From Apodospora peruviana (lineage: Eukaryota; Ascomycota; Sordariomycetes; Sordariales; Lasiosphaeriaceae): DNA of 64,000 nucleotides. Shown here piece after piece: positions 32,234 to 43,401 of this stretch. Each line of letters opens with the position of its first letter. Positions within the stretch are counted from its first letter, which is position 1. The stretch is taken from NCBI GenBank assembly GCA_033439685.1, contig JAUEDM010000006.1, positions 3,162,001-3,226,000 of the forward strand, given 5' to 3'. Under the pieces are notes generated by a model that was not told the origin of the DNA, searched no databases, and saw only the letters and a list, made by a program, of their open reading frames with translations. A program made the position numbers and the translations under genes.

Positions 32234-33496
32234 ATGACTTTGAACTGGAGGCTGACCGGCCATTCCGCGGAATTCTCGAGAATCTCGAGTTCATGTTCGA
32301 AAAAGGGGCTAGGGCCGAAAACGCCAGATCCAAACGACGAAAGGCTTGCCAATTCCCAGTTTCTGCTGGCCCGTCCAGTGAGTAGGCGTTTGCGTAACGG
32401 GGCTTCAACCTCATTCCCGCACCAATCCGAATCATCGATGCAAGCACCCAGCTTCGTACCGCCTCCGTCGCCGTTTGAGATGTTCATGAACTACCAGGGC
32501 CCCTTCGGCTTCGTCCTTTTACACCGACGCTTCTTGACGGTTCTTAAGCTGCTGGTCCGCCACCGAGCTCTGAAATCCAGTACCGGTGAACAGCTAGCCA
32601 AACATGACTGGTTCGAGGTCTGCCTAGACGAATACTTTCTCCCAAATGTATGCTTCTGGAATAGGTCTCCTGGGGCCGATTCCACCCCTGAGGAGATCAA
32701 CGCAGTTGACAGGGCGACACTCGACAACGCTTGGAACGACTTCCTGTCAACCGTCTTGGAGAGCCCATCGCACCACCAGGACCTCAACGAGCTTCTGTAC
32801 AGCTACATCACCACAAAGCGCGCGCTTGCATTGGCCGGGCGCAAAATTGACCTGGCCCGTGTAACTGTGTCCCGATTGATTCAAGCGGGCGCCGATATCA
32901 ACTACCGGCCGGCACTGGGGGGACCCACGGCTCTACATGTGCTGTGCTCCTCCTATGTCGACCGTCCCGTCCATCAAACATACGGCTCGATATACGCAGA
33001 CTGGGACCGCCCACAGGAGGGTCACTTCATCCGATTTCTAGTCGGTGGGTGCCACGCGGATCCTACGTTGGAGTGGGAGGGCAAGACTCCCATTTCCATA
33101 GCCTCGGATAGGTTGAATGATACCACTGATATGTGGCATCCCGATGACAAGATACGCATCAAAAAATGTGCTGTGGGGCTTGGGGGCCTTGACTGACAAG
33201 GACATCTTCACGGGCGATGAAGTCTCGGACACCTTGCGATCCGACCAAGCCTTTTGACTGCACCACCATTCACTCGCGTATTTACATGTACGGCAAACCC
33301 TGGGACTTTCCAGACGGGTCGGCCAAGGGGTATGATGCAGCAGCAGCTCAGTCCCGCTACAAGGAACGCTACTGGGCCCGCTACGCTTACAAGAATCGTG
33401 AAGTGGATTCAGACTTCGGTGAAGAGCTTGAAAAATAGGTCTCAGGATGACGATAGTGGAGATGAGAGCGGGGTTTCTTATTATAGCGTCGACTGA
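32234..33496 (+). pseudogene. Ankyrin-type protein with homopolymer frameshifts
   Basis: The frame from ATG 32234 runs about 320 residues. A partial ankyrin unit is seen at RLIQAGADINYRPALGGPTA with LHVLCSSY, and a second one at GGCHADPTLEWEGKTPISIA. The frame is lost in a GGGGG run near 33180 and resumes one base over with LTDKDIFTGDEVSDTLRSDQ. It shifts again in a TTTT run near 33253 to DCTTIHSRIYMYGKPWDFPD, and again in an AAAAA run near 33433 to reach the acidic end SQDDDSGDESGVSYYSVD at 33496. All three breaks lie in homopolymers, so consensus indels are as likely as real decay. If continuous, the protein would have about 420 residues. Confidence 0.6.
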
Positions 33497-34750
33497 ATTT
33501 CTTCAAACCCTGTAAATGGGCGGCGATTCTTTGGTCATGCCGCAGTTAGCTTGCACTTTGATTATCTACAAGAGTTGAAAGAGATGTTAATTTGCAATGG
33601 CAGCAACGAGGATATAAAACACCGAGTCCAACTCAGACAATCCTGGGGGCTGTTCGGTGATAAATACGCGATTACCAAGTTATATGGAAACGATGTGCTT
33701 TAACTACTTCCGAGTAATTAGTACACTATCAATTCTCACCTTGTGATGTTGTCCCTTCTCCTTCATCAGGGCGACTACTAGTTCTAGTCAAAGAATGAGA
33801 TACAGGACAATGCCTGTGCTCGCATACTTCCCTGGTTCCTTGACATGCACACCTCGGTTTATCAAATCGGACGCTGTTCCATGTTCTCTCTGAACTACCA
33901 CACGCCGCGGCCGCGCTTACAAGTTGTAACGCTGCGACACTGCTTTAGTATGAACTTCTGGCCTAGGAAGTGTCGATAATCCGTCAACCAGGCCTGGTAT
34001 TAACTGTCGGGGGACGGGAACTTGTATGAATTTTGTAGACACATGAAGACGAAACCTCTGCGCCTCAGCTCCTGCGGGCCTGCGGCTGGAAGTAATCATG
34101 TTTAATTATATGGGAGCGCGAGTGGTGATGTTGAAATGAAGATAAGCCATCAGTTTTTCTGTTTACCAACGCTGGTACTGGTGATCTGTGTTGGCTGGAA
34201 TAGCAAAGTATTAAGAAGCCTGCAGACCTAATCACTGTTGCCAACAGCTCAATGAAGCCATATACATGTGTGCCAATTGGCCTGGGGAAGAAAGGAAAAC
34301 TACCCATACATTGAACGATATGCCTCTCTCTCTTTGTGGGAGGAAAAACAAGCCCTCTATTTCGAAACGCCGGCGCAGCGGTCCCGGTCCGGATTTGCTG
34401 CCTCCATATAAACCAGGTTATACCTGCTCCCGTTGTTGCCCAGTCACCGGCATGCGTGCGTGACGTTGTTCCAACAATCTGATTAGTAGTTCTACCGAGA
34501 AGAGAAAGTTTGACACTCGATGCCGTGCACGCCGTCCAGCTCGTGATAGCTTCCATTGGTATCCACCTGCCAGCTCTGTTACATGAAATCCATATAGCAG
34601 AGTGGCGATATTTACCTCCCGGGACAGAAGGTTCGCTCGAGAAGGATTCATGTTAGATACCCACTGTCCAGTTCATATGTCGGAGTTATTCGTTCGACGC
34701 GAATTCACGGACTTGGCGAATTCTCTCCTTCACCCACAACTCCATGAGTA
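33497..34750. other. Intergenic, about 1.25 kb
   Basis: Short ORFs only. No domain, splice or RNA-gene signal was recognised. Confidence 0.45.
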
Positions 34751-35538
34751 TCAGGTCACACGCTTTGCCTCTTCCATGACTTTGTCTCCCTGATCGGCCT
34801 GATCGAAACCCGGCAACCAGAAGAACTCAAAGGCCCGCTTGTCTCTGGGCAACATACTCCGCAACACGGTCCCTTCAGCCTCCATCTCTTTCTTGCTTAG
34901 GTGGTATTCAGGTTCCCAATGGGTGACGTTTATTTTCTCCAGCGATGCCATGTCCTTGAGGTCGCCGTCGTCCAACAGGCGCAGCATGTGGGCAGGTATT
35001 GCATCAACAATGTTTAGTGGAAACGCGCTGTCCGAATAGCCGGTGCTTATCCTGACTGTTTTCAGGTTTGGGCAAGAGTCCCGGATGAGTCCGAAGACAT
35101 CGACCCAGCCCTGGGGTAGGGTAGAGCCGGCGGGGTTCTCCCAGTACCTCAATAATGGGAAGTTTGGGCCAATGTACCGCAACAGCTTCGCGTTGTCGAC
35201 CCTTGATCTTTTTCGCAGGAACATCTACCACGTGTGGGACCACGCCCTTGATGCTCAAGCTCTCGATGCCCACGTCGTCCGGGCAGGTCGGCCGGTATTA
35301 ACATTATGAAACCGAAAACAGTTGTTGGAATACAGGACCGGTGGCAGCCTCGCCATGTATGATCTTGTTGATGCGGAGAATCGCTGCATAGGGAGCCTGT
35401 CCTGTAAATTCTCTGGATTTCTCGAGGGGCGGGTTAACGGGTCCGAGGTGCCCGTTAAAATCAAAGACCCCATCTTTGGCGACGAGGAGTTCGGGATAAA
35501 TCTGAAGACGAGTTTCTGAAGCCGAGTTTCTGAAGCAT
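34751..35538 (-). pseudogene. Broken fungal F-box-like (short-chain 'VLYxxNxFxF' type) protein
   Basis: A minus-strand ATG at 35538 (MLQKLGF) starts a series of pieces in different frames: FNGHLGPVNPP and PYAAILRINKIIHGEAAT, then VLYSNNCFRFHN, then DVGIESLSIKGVVPHVVDV, then a long open end from about 35224 (LLRYIGPNFPLLRYW to FWLPGFDQADQGDKVMEEAK). The order 'LLRxNKxIxxEAxxVLYxxNxFxF' is characteristic of a large fungal family with degenerate F-box domains. At least three frame changes in about 400 bp mean a pseudogene or several consensus indels. The family call comes from motif recall, not from a search. Confidence 0.5.
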
Positions 35539-36970
35539 CGTTGCTGTGGTCGGATGATATTGCGTAGACTGCTTGCAGGTGCCTAGGTGCCTAGGTACTG
35601 TAGGTGACGTGATATTGGATGGTGAGAAAGATTGTGGTGAACTGGCGAGCAAATGGTCAATTTGGACGTGGTAGGAATGATGCTGAGTGGAAGAGGGGTC
35701 GGCTCCTAAGATTCACCATAAATGCAAGTGCTCGTGGCATCGCCCGTGCCTACAGTGGTTGGCACGGTTGGGTTGCTTCCGGGTTCGCTTGCCCCCCAAC
35801 TTGCTCCTTGTGCGACGTCAAAATCTTTCACCCGATTCGTTTCAGTTTTGACCCCGCCCATCGCAAGTACACCTATAACCCTAAGCCCGATCTTATGAAG
35901 TCAAAAAACGAATCGGGGTGAGAAACCGGTACATTCGGTCCACGACCCACGTGAGAGGTGCTGCGGGGGAAGCATTGAACCAAGCCTCGTGGAAATGGCC
36001 TAGAAATGCAGAATCGTTCTTGGGCTGGCTGATCTAGGCGCTGCCGTAGCTCATCTCGCAGTTGGCCGGCAGCGGAATGATGAGCGAGCATGCGCCCACG
36101 GCATCATCGGGGGCATGGTGAACCTGTTTTGTACTACCCATGAGCTGATGTTTATATTGCGAGGGAATAGGGATTGTTGGTTGGGGGAGGTGTCAAGGTC
36201 GGGGTATTGGAGGCCATCGTAGGTGCGCTGTGGGAATTGGGTCATTGCAGCTTCGGTTGAACTCGAATCAGATTCCTCCTCTGCGGTATTACTGAACACC
36301 GCTGGCAGACCGGTCGACGTATCCCGCGGCCGCCTCACAGCTGGCTGGCTTATTCTCGTTGGTCATGCGTGGGGTTCACGATCCAGCCGATCGAATGAAG
36401 GGAAGCCTTCCAAAATGGGACGCACCCAGACTGCTGACAGCAGTTCTTAATAACGACGTCCGTGGATGAAAACAAGACTTACCAAGCGCCAAGAGCGGGT
36501 CGGAAGCCGGCTGTCATCGTCTTGGCATGTCCCAGTTCTAATGACAGGGGGCGGATGAGGCGCTTTGATTGGACTTGACCATGCTTCGATAGGGCTGAGC
36601 AGTCTTGGCAGTTCTACGTGGGTATGCTCACTGAGCTGAAGCGTCGATCCCGAGGGGACTGAGGCTGAGATGGCCTTGATAATTCACGGTCCCGGGTTTG
36701 TTGTTAGCTTACAATGGGTCCATTATGTCTCCTATTATTCTAGGGGTCTAGCTTTGGAGACGACACAACCTGGTGTGGTATCAAGCTTCTTACTTCTTCG
36801 ATTCGTGTGGGAGGGAGTATATAGGGGCGAGGAATCCTTCGCTAGGGACCTAACCTGTCTCAGTCTCAACAACAATTCCTCTATTCAGCTACATCAACCT
36901 GAATTCTTCATAACTTCTAATAAACTTTTCGTTGTCTCAAACACCGATTCGGCAATCCCAAGCCAACGCA
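35539..36970. other. Intergenic, about 1.4 kb
   Basis: A short tandem GCCTAGGT repeat lies near 35581-35597, one instance of the TACCTAGGTA-like motif family seen between genes in this window. No gene supported. Confidence 0.45.
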
Positions 36971-39366
36971 ATGGGCCAGTCTCACTCAAGCAGCGGCGGC
37001 GTCTGTACGACACCAGCATGCATCTATGTGCGGCCTCCAGCGTCTTTACCGGCATGGCACGAAACTGGCAAAAGCTAGACCCTTGTGCACAGTTTGACAA
37101 GAGTAAGTAGCACCTTTCCTCCGGTCATTCGGTATCAACCAGCTTGGGGTTTAACTTTCGTCGCCAGTGGTCTGTGGCAGCGTGCCTGAGAAATGGGCAC
37201 AAGACACCCAATTCCTCGAAGAAATGGAGGCCCGGAACAACCGCATGCTTCGCAACATCCTTGAGAGCCCGTACCAGCAGGTTTCCGAGTACCACTCCAT
37301 CCTGGCGAGAAACAACATCGACGAGGACAACTTCAACATGCTGCAGCGCGACTACCACTCGTGCATGAACACCACCAACATCGACGCCGCCGGGGCCAAG
37401 CCGCTGACCGATCTTCTAGTTGCTTTTGATCAACTATGGCCGATTACGACAGACGATACACACACAAAGCTTGGGGAATCAGAATCTGAGAATCTGAGCA
37501 AAGCCATAATCTATCTTGATGATCTTGGTGTCTCGACTTTCCGGGCCTTGTACAGCTCCGATGGTAACCTTCAAGTTGTCACGCCGGACTATTCAGGGGA
37601 TCCGGTACGTTGTTTAACTCTCAGAATCACCTTCTGGTCATGTTCTAACAAAATCTGAACCGATCTAGAAAGTTGTCGTTCCCACAATCGAGCCCCTCGC
37701 AGCAGCTCACTCAAATACTACGGCTTATGACGACGACGAAGCCATGCAGGCGTACGCCGACAGTCTTGCTAAGCTATTCTCTGGTGAATTCTACTTTTCC
37801 AACATATCCGAGTCATCTGCCGCGATAATTGCCAAGGGGGTAGTCGAGTTTGAACGCAAGATTTTGGCAACCAAGAATTCGGCGGTGGTGGAATATACTG
37901 CCCTCGCGCAACCAGAAGACCCCCAAGAACTTGTGAGGAATTCCATTCCCTGTAGCACCGCCACTACTATCACGCTATACTAACGAATATCCCAAGATCG
38001 GCATGGTCAAGCTCCCCATCACCGAGCTTACAACTCTCGCCCCCGCCTTCAGCTTCGACAAGACACTCACACCGTTCCTGCCAGCCAACTACAAGCTCAA
38101 CGACGTCATCGTCCACTACTCGTCCTTCTGGAACAGCGTCTCCAAGATCATCACCGACGAACCAAAGACCATCGTCCAGAGCTGGATGGTCTGGCGCACC
38201 ATCGCCACTTTGTCGCCTTACATCACCGACCCCGCTGACCCAGGAAGCCGTCAACACCGCCATCCAACGCACTCAACCCACAACACCGCGCTGGGAGCAG
38301 TGCCTCACCCACACGACCAAGTCACTAGGTTGGGTCCTAGCCCGACTTTTCGTCTCAGCAACTTACTCCGACGCAGCGCGCGACTACACCGACAAGATGA
38401 CCACGTCCATTAAATCGGCCTTCAGCAAACGCCTAACAGAACTCAACTGGATGACAGACGCAGTCAAGAACCGCGCCGTCTCCAAAGTGACCAAAAAATG
38501 CAGCAAAACATCGGCTACCCGACATCCAGTCCAGTAGACCTCCGCTCTCCCGAGTCAGTCGCGCAATACTACTCCAACCTGACCATAGCAGAAAACAACT
38601 ACTTCGCCAATGTCCTGTCGCAACGCAGCAATACTATCAGGACAGGCTACGCCAAGCTTGCGTCCCCTTCATCGCGGTCCGATGTTGGTGGACCGGACTC
38701 GGTCACGGTCGTCAACGCGTACTACTCCTCCCAGATCAACGCGATTTTCATCCAAGCCGGCATCTCACAGCTGCCGTTCTTTCACCCGGATCTTCCGGCA
38801 TACGCCAACTACGGCGGCCTCGGCGCGGTCATTGGCCACGAAATTACGCACGGCTTCGATAATGAAGGCCATAAATGGGACGAGGACGGCGCTGCATTAG
38901 GTTGGTTCGATAACTCTACCACTTCTGCCTACAAATACCAAAACAAAATGTTTTGTGGAGCAGCAGTACAACGATTATTCAGTGCCAGTGTCCACGTCTG
39001 GCGAAACACGAACGGTAAACGGCGAATTGACACTAGGGGAGAATCTAAGTGATGCAGGCGGATTGAGGGCGGCATTTGATGCCTGGAAGGCTTTTGACGG
39101 AAAAGATGCAGATCTGCCGGGATTCGAGAAGTTGGGCATGACTCACGAGCAGCTTTTCTTTGTCTTTTATGCCCAGGCTTGGTGTAATAGTAACACCCCC
39201 GAGCATAATGCCGAGGGTTTGGATGCTGTTGAGAAGGGAAGCGATAACCATTCGCCTGGCACGGTTAGGATCAAGGGCGCCACGGACAATTCAAGGGGGT
39301 TTTAGGAAGGCGTTTGGGTGTAAGGTTAAGGAGCCGGTTTGTGAGCTGTTTTGTGAGCTGTTTTGA
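36971..39366 (+). pseudogene. M13 (neprilysin-like) metallopeptidase, multiply frameshifted
   Basis: Introns at 37103-37167 and 37605-37668 are clean. Pieces in order: VCTTPAC, LDPCAQFDKM plus VCGSVPEKW (typical M13 start of the ectodomain); EFERKILATKNSAV; YPKIGMVKLP; LTELNWMTDAVKNRAV; VNAYYSSQINAIFIQAGI; the zinc site HEITH in GAVIGHEITHGFDNEG; ENLSDAGGLRAAFDAW (third zinc ligand Glu and Asp); FFVFYAQAWCN; and the end FRKAFGCKVKEPVCELF. At least five frame changes lie between pieces (near 37016, 37955, 38235, 38485 and 39297, with one near 38950). Two are in homopolymer-rich spots (A6 near 38485, G5T4 near 39295). No signal peptide or membrane anchor is visible. All catalytic residues survive, which argues for consensus errors or very recent decay. 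Confidence 0.8.
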
Positions 39367-40893
39367 TTAATTAGGTAGGGGGGCTGGTTCGTGATAATGA
39401 GGGAGTGTTGCTCTCTGGGGCACCGTCATCTTTGGATTTGAGGGATAAGTATTGGTGTTTGTGGCGTTTTGAAAGGGCGCGTTATGACTAAGTATATGAA
39501 GGTGTCTTGAGGGTCTGTGTTAGCATAATAACGTACATAGGTACTGGGTCCAGCCTTTTAGAGGAGCAGTACCAGCACCATAGCTCACACGTGGTTTCAA
39601 ACGATAAAAGAATGGGCGACCTGTGGCAACGCCCTCTTCCGGAAACAACAGCGTTTCATGCTGTTCCGATGAAGATTAATCTGATGGACTTTGTCACGGT
39701 TTGTGGCGCAGGGTAGTACCGGTGATGGTGAGGCTGCCACCCGGGCCGCGACGACGTGGGCGTGGAGGGGGGTTTGGCCGAGCACTGGCAGGCATGTAGT
39801 TCCACGTTCCTGGAGCTTGCAAGGTCCCGAGTTCGAGTTTGACAGGAGACAAGATGCCCTGCCGGGTATCAAATGACATGTCATATTGTCAATGATAACG
39901 TGGGAGCCAGCATGCAGAGGGACCTGTTCAGTGCAGTTTGAAAGAAACTGATTGGGTTAGGCATCAATCATGTCGCTCCTTTTATCCGTTGTGGTTGGAG
40001 CTGCTCTCAGATGGTTGGTCCGACCGACTGGTTGGGCTCGCGGTGTGTATGACTGACCTACCTGATTTCCATCGGTACAGATTGCATCGAGATGCACCGG
40101 GCGCCCGGGGCGGGAGGAAAGCCATACGTGCCCATATTCAGGTCCCTGACACAAGTAAGGCAGCCAACTCGGCAGGCAGCATCTCCAACATTATTCGTCG
40201 TCCTCTACCCATACAGTTCGGTACATGAGCAGCCATGGGAAGGGGGGGCCTATTTCCGTCCCCCCCCATTCGTCAGGTTTTGTTGGTGGGCTGCCGTTCA
40301 AAGATGCAGGCAGGGATGAGCTGCATTGTTCCGTCTTTCCTACAGATTCGGAGATTCCAGGATCCCGGTCACTTCAAATTCATTCTCATCACCCCTATCA
40401 TGTCAACATATACCCGCACAGGTAGGTGTGCATCATTCCAACTACTGGACAAGAGGAATAAATAAGTTGGGTGATATTTGCTGGATGAAAAATCAGGGGA
40501 ATTAGGGTGGACGACACAATACAAGACACCAGCCAACAAAAGTATAAATGTCCCAGGATTTCCCTTTCAGTACTCCCGGGTATCCATCGGCCATCCATGA
40601 TTCCAGACTACTCCTCTATCATTACTACCTCAAAGAAACACACACACATAATAGAGCGCACCCCTACCACGTACCCTACGTCAACTTCTGTCTACACCCA
40701 TCTTTTTATTGTCCCTGGTAACCAAGTACTTTGGCATTCGCGGTCTCCTCTCAATTTTTGCACCAGGGGTAGTCGACGTAGGACAAGTCGGCCTACACAC
40801 ATTACAATCCACAGTAAGCCTATTCCAATCACGCCCCGACGTATAAAAGAGCAGACCGACTAACATACTAACCAACCGGTTAGACAGCATATC
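39367..40893. other. Intergenic, about 1.5 kb
   Basis: No supported gene. A G7/C7 pair at about 40237-40268 could form a small hairpin. A short stretch at 39774-39840 has loose tRNA box A/box B resemblance but does not fold as a tRNA. Confidence 0.45.
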
Positions 40894-41202
40894 ATGGCAG
40901 ATAACACAGCACCACTGCCACCACCACATTGCTGGGAGGTAGAGGAAGATCGCACCTACACCATGCGGCGCTTCTTGAACCCGCAGGGTTTCAGAGGGCT
41001 CGAAGACGCGCATCTGCGCTCAGCCGATGTCGTTTCTTCCTTTTTCGACATCGTTCCACCGGCGGTCTCTACCAGACATGAGCAAGAGCATTGTCGTCGT
41101 CGTTCAAGTCCATCCCAGAGGAACGGACGCGCTCGTACGCGTCGGGCTCGCAGGCGGATGAAGGCCATTTTACACAATCTGGACAGATCGCTGCCTGCAT
41201 GA
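40894..41202 (+). CDS. Small basic hypothetical ORF
   Basis: ATG start and 102 residues. It opens with MADNTAPLPPPHCWEVEEDR and ends in an arginine-rich stretch (RNGRARTRRARRRMK). No signal peptide or known domain. It stands alone in a gene-poor region, and only the length and ATG context support it, so it may be spurious. Confidence 0.25.
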   Translation: MADNTAPLPPPHCWEVEEDRTYTMRRFLNPQGFRGLEDAHLRSADVVSSFFDIVPPAVSTRHEQEHCRRRSSPSQRNGRARTRRARRRMKAILHNLDRSLPA

Positions 41203-43009
41203 CCATGTAGGAAGCTTTTTGAAGTTTTTAAAATGCTCGATTCTCATGTTTGGATGGTTGGGAAGAATAGGCTTGTTCCCGTTATGTTGTGCTATCTTCG
41301 TATTCCTGTTACTCAAGTGTGCCCTTATCGCACTCGTCTCGCTCGGAGGGAGCATGTATGTCACACCTCGGGACTGTCCACAACCCCTTGTACCACATAT
41401 CTGTCAACCTTAGCTGATTGGTGCTACAAAGATAAAATTACCATGCACAAGCGCCATGTGTGAACCCAAGACCAGCATTTGACGATGATGCGCCTCTTAG
41501 GCGGTGTTCTTACTCTACTACCTAAACCCACTTCAGCGCGTGTATGTGCGGTTGTGTGATCGGTCTTAAAAGAGGACTGGGACCCTCTCTTTCATGCTAT
41601 GGACATAAAACCAGATGATTAAGGTAGGTAGGTTCGGTATGTCGTGCAGAATTGGATCTGGTAGATGCTTTGAGAACGTCCTGGTACGAAACTGATGCCA
41701 AATTCCGGTAATAAGCCTTTTATTCTTTTGTGATTGTTCATTTCATGACTCGCACCCCAATCATTTCTATCAGTCATGGTCTGGTTACACCTGGCAGATT
41801 GCACAGAATCTCACCGACCGGCCCACCCTTCAACACCGGCAGTATAACAATCAACTCAAAACCCCCGGCAGCGACAGACAGCAGCTTGCTAGTTTCGGCC
41901 ATTGGGTTTTGACCGCTATTTTGACTTAACAGGTACATATCCATCTGTAGACTCGGACACGACACTACGTTGTATGCCGTCCTCCTCCCATGTGCGGTGG
42001 AAGTAAGGCACAACTGGCAATACCCTTGCTGCCTAAGGATCAGTATGCTCTTGGTCCTCTTTACACAGAAGACTCATTAGCGGCACCGAAGTTTTGTTTA
42101 AAGATCTCTGACGGGCTACAGCCATGTAAACGAGTCTCGTGGTCAGCGGCGGACTGTTTCATCACATTAAACGTCGTGCTTGGTGGTTACACAGAGCCAA
42201 CCACAGTATCGCGGTGGTGGAACATGACAATTGGAGATGACTCAAACTGGCCTGGCAGACTCAACATTTTGATTGGTTTGCAGATAATAAGCATCTCTTG
42301 GTAGTGTGCTACTCTGCCATCGTCGGGTTAAGTCAGTAACTGTGCACTGTTTTGTACCTGGGATAGACTGGTAGCCACGGTGTCCTTATGTCGTGCGACA
42401 CCCCATCGGCTCCTTCCACCGAGCATCAGGCGGTAGTTCCTCGTGCTCATTCTTTGCACTTACCAACTTGTCCTTGGAACATAAATTCCGATGAATCCCC
42501 GATTCCTTTCTTAGGTCTCCGCTCTCAGATCTCCCCTAATCTTATCTCTTTCTCACACAGCACTGCTTAGTAGAGCCACGACAAAGTGAGGCATACTGAC
42601 AATTTTGTCAGTCGTGGTTATACTGCATCGTTCTTCACACTTGACAATAGCAAAATTCTACTTATTTGACAAACGCAGTCCAACTTAATCACCAACGGAA
42701 ACAAAGTTCCCAAATCGACCGATCACCACATGCACTCACAAGATGAGGCATAAGACCATTGAATACCCCGGTGACAGCAGCAATGCAGTCAATGTGATTG
42801 GTGAACCAATGTACGGAAATTGCCGTTTCATCTTTTTCCCTCCGAACAACTTCATTCAGCGACCTCTCATTGACTCTGTCGACACCAACGCCGATCCAGT
42901 CAACCGACCGTAGATATCGACAAACTGAAGGATACCGAGTTACAGAACAAGACGACAAAGAAATCGTCTTACCAAAGGTCGCGGTATCTCGGCCAGACAG
43001 CATCCGAAG
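41203..43009. other. Intergenic, about 1.8 kb
   Basis: Several overlapping short ORFs on both strands and none with a recognisable motif. Confidence 0.4.
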
Positions 43010-43401
43010 ATGGATCAATATACGGCCGAATCGTACAGCGAGAACAACAATGCCAGCAAAGCAAACAACAACTCTCCCCGCTCCCCCCCCCCCCCCCCCC
43101 CCCCCTCCAGCTACCCGAGGTTGTTGAGGATATGATCGTGCTGGACTATCCTCAGGAGATTATGCTCTCCGGGGATAGTGGCAATACAGTTACGAGTTCG
43201 CCCTCTAGATGTGACGAAAACCGCCTTGTTCGATGGCTTGTGGGGTTCCGACTTCCTAAGCCACGTCTGAGGTTCATGGCAGGGCTTGCTTGGTGTGGTG
43301 CATGTTGCTTCATGGTGCATGTTGCTTCATTTGAATGGCGTTTGAACAGGTCCAATGTCGTATTTGGAGTTGTGGCAGCAAATCTGATGGCCAATATTTG
43401 A
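43010..43401 (+). CDS. Candidate ORF split by a poly-C tract
   Basis: An ATG at 43010 opens MDQYTAESYSENNNASKANN, then NSPRS, and runs into the 23-base C tract as polyproline, ending soon after. One base over, the sequence after the tract reads LQLPEVVEDMIVLDYPQEIM and stays open to 43401. A change in tract length would fuse the two halves. The Asn/Pro-rich first part is typical of disordered fungal proteins. A minus-strand frame also covers 42689-43018. No family recognised; speculative. Confidence 0.25.
43083..43105 (+). repeat. Poly-C tract (C23)
   Basis: Uninterrupted run of 23 C between CT and TCCAGC. The length is likely unstable in vivo and hard to sequence. Confidence 0.95.
43297..43330 (+). 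repeat. 17-bp perfect tandem duplication
   Basis: GGTGCATGTTGCTTCAT occurs twice in a row with no mismatch. Confidence 0.95.

Noticed and set aside
39766..39845. tRNA- or SINE-like box A (TGGCCGAG) and box B (GAGTTCGAGTTT)
   Set aside because: The acceptor and T stems do not pair, and no second copy was seen, so this is not supportable as a tRNA or SINE.
42689..43018. Minus-strand frame with an apparent membrane helix upstream
   Set aside because: The hydrophobic stretch is the complement of an Asn-rich CAA/AAC stretch on the other strand and is probably a composition artefact.
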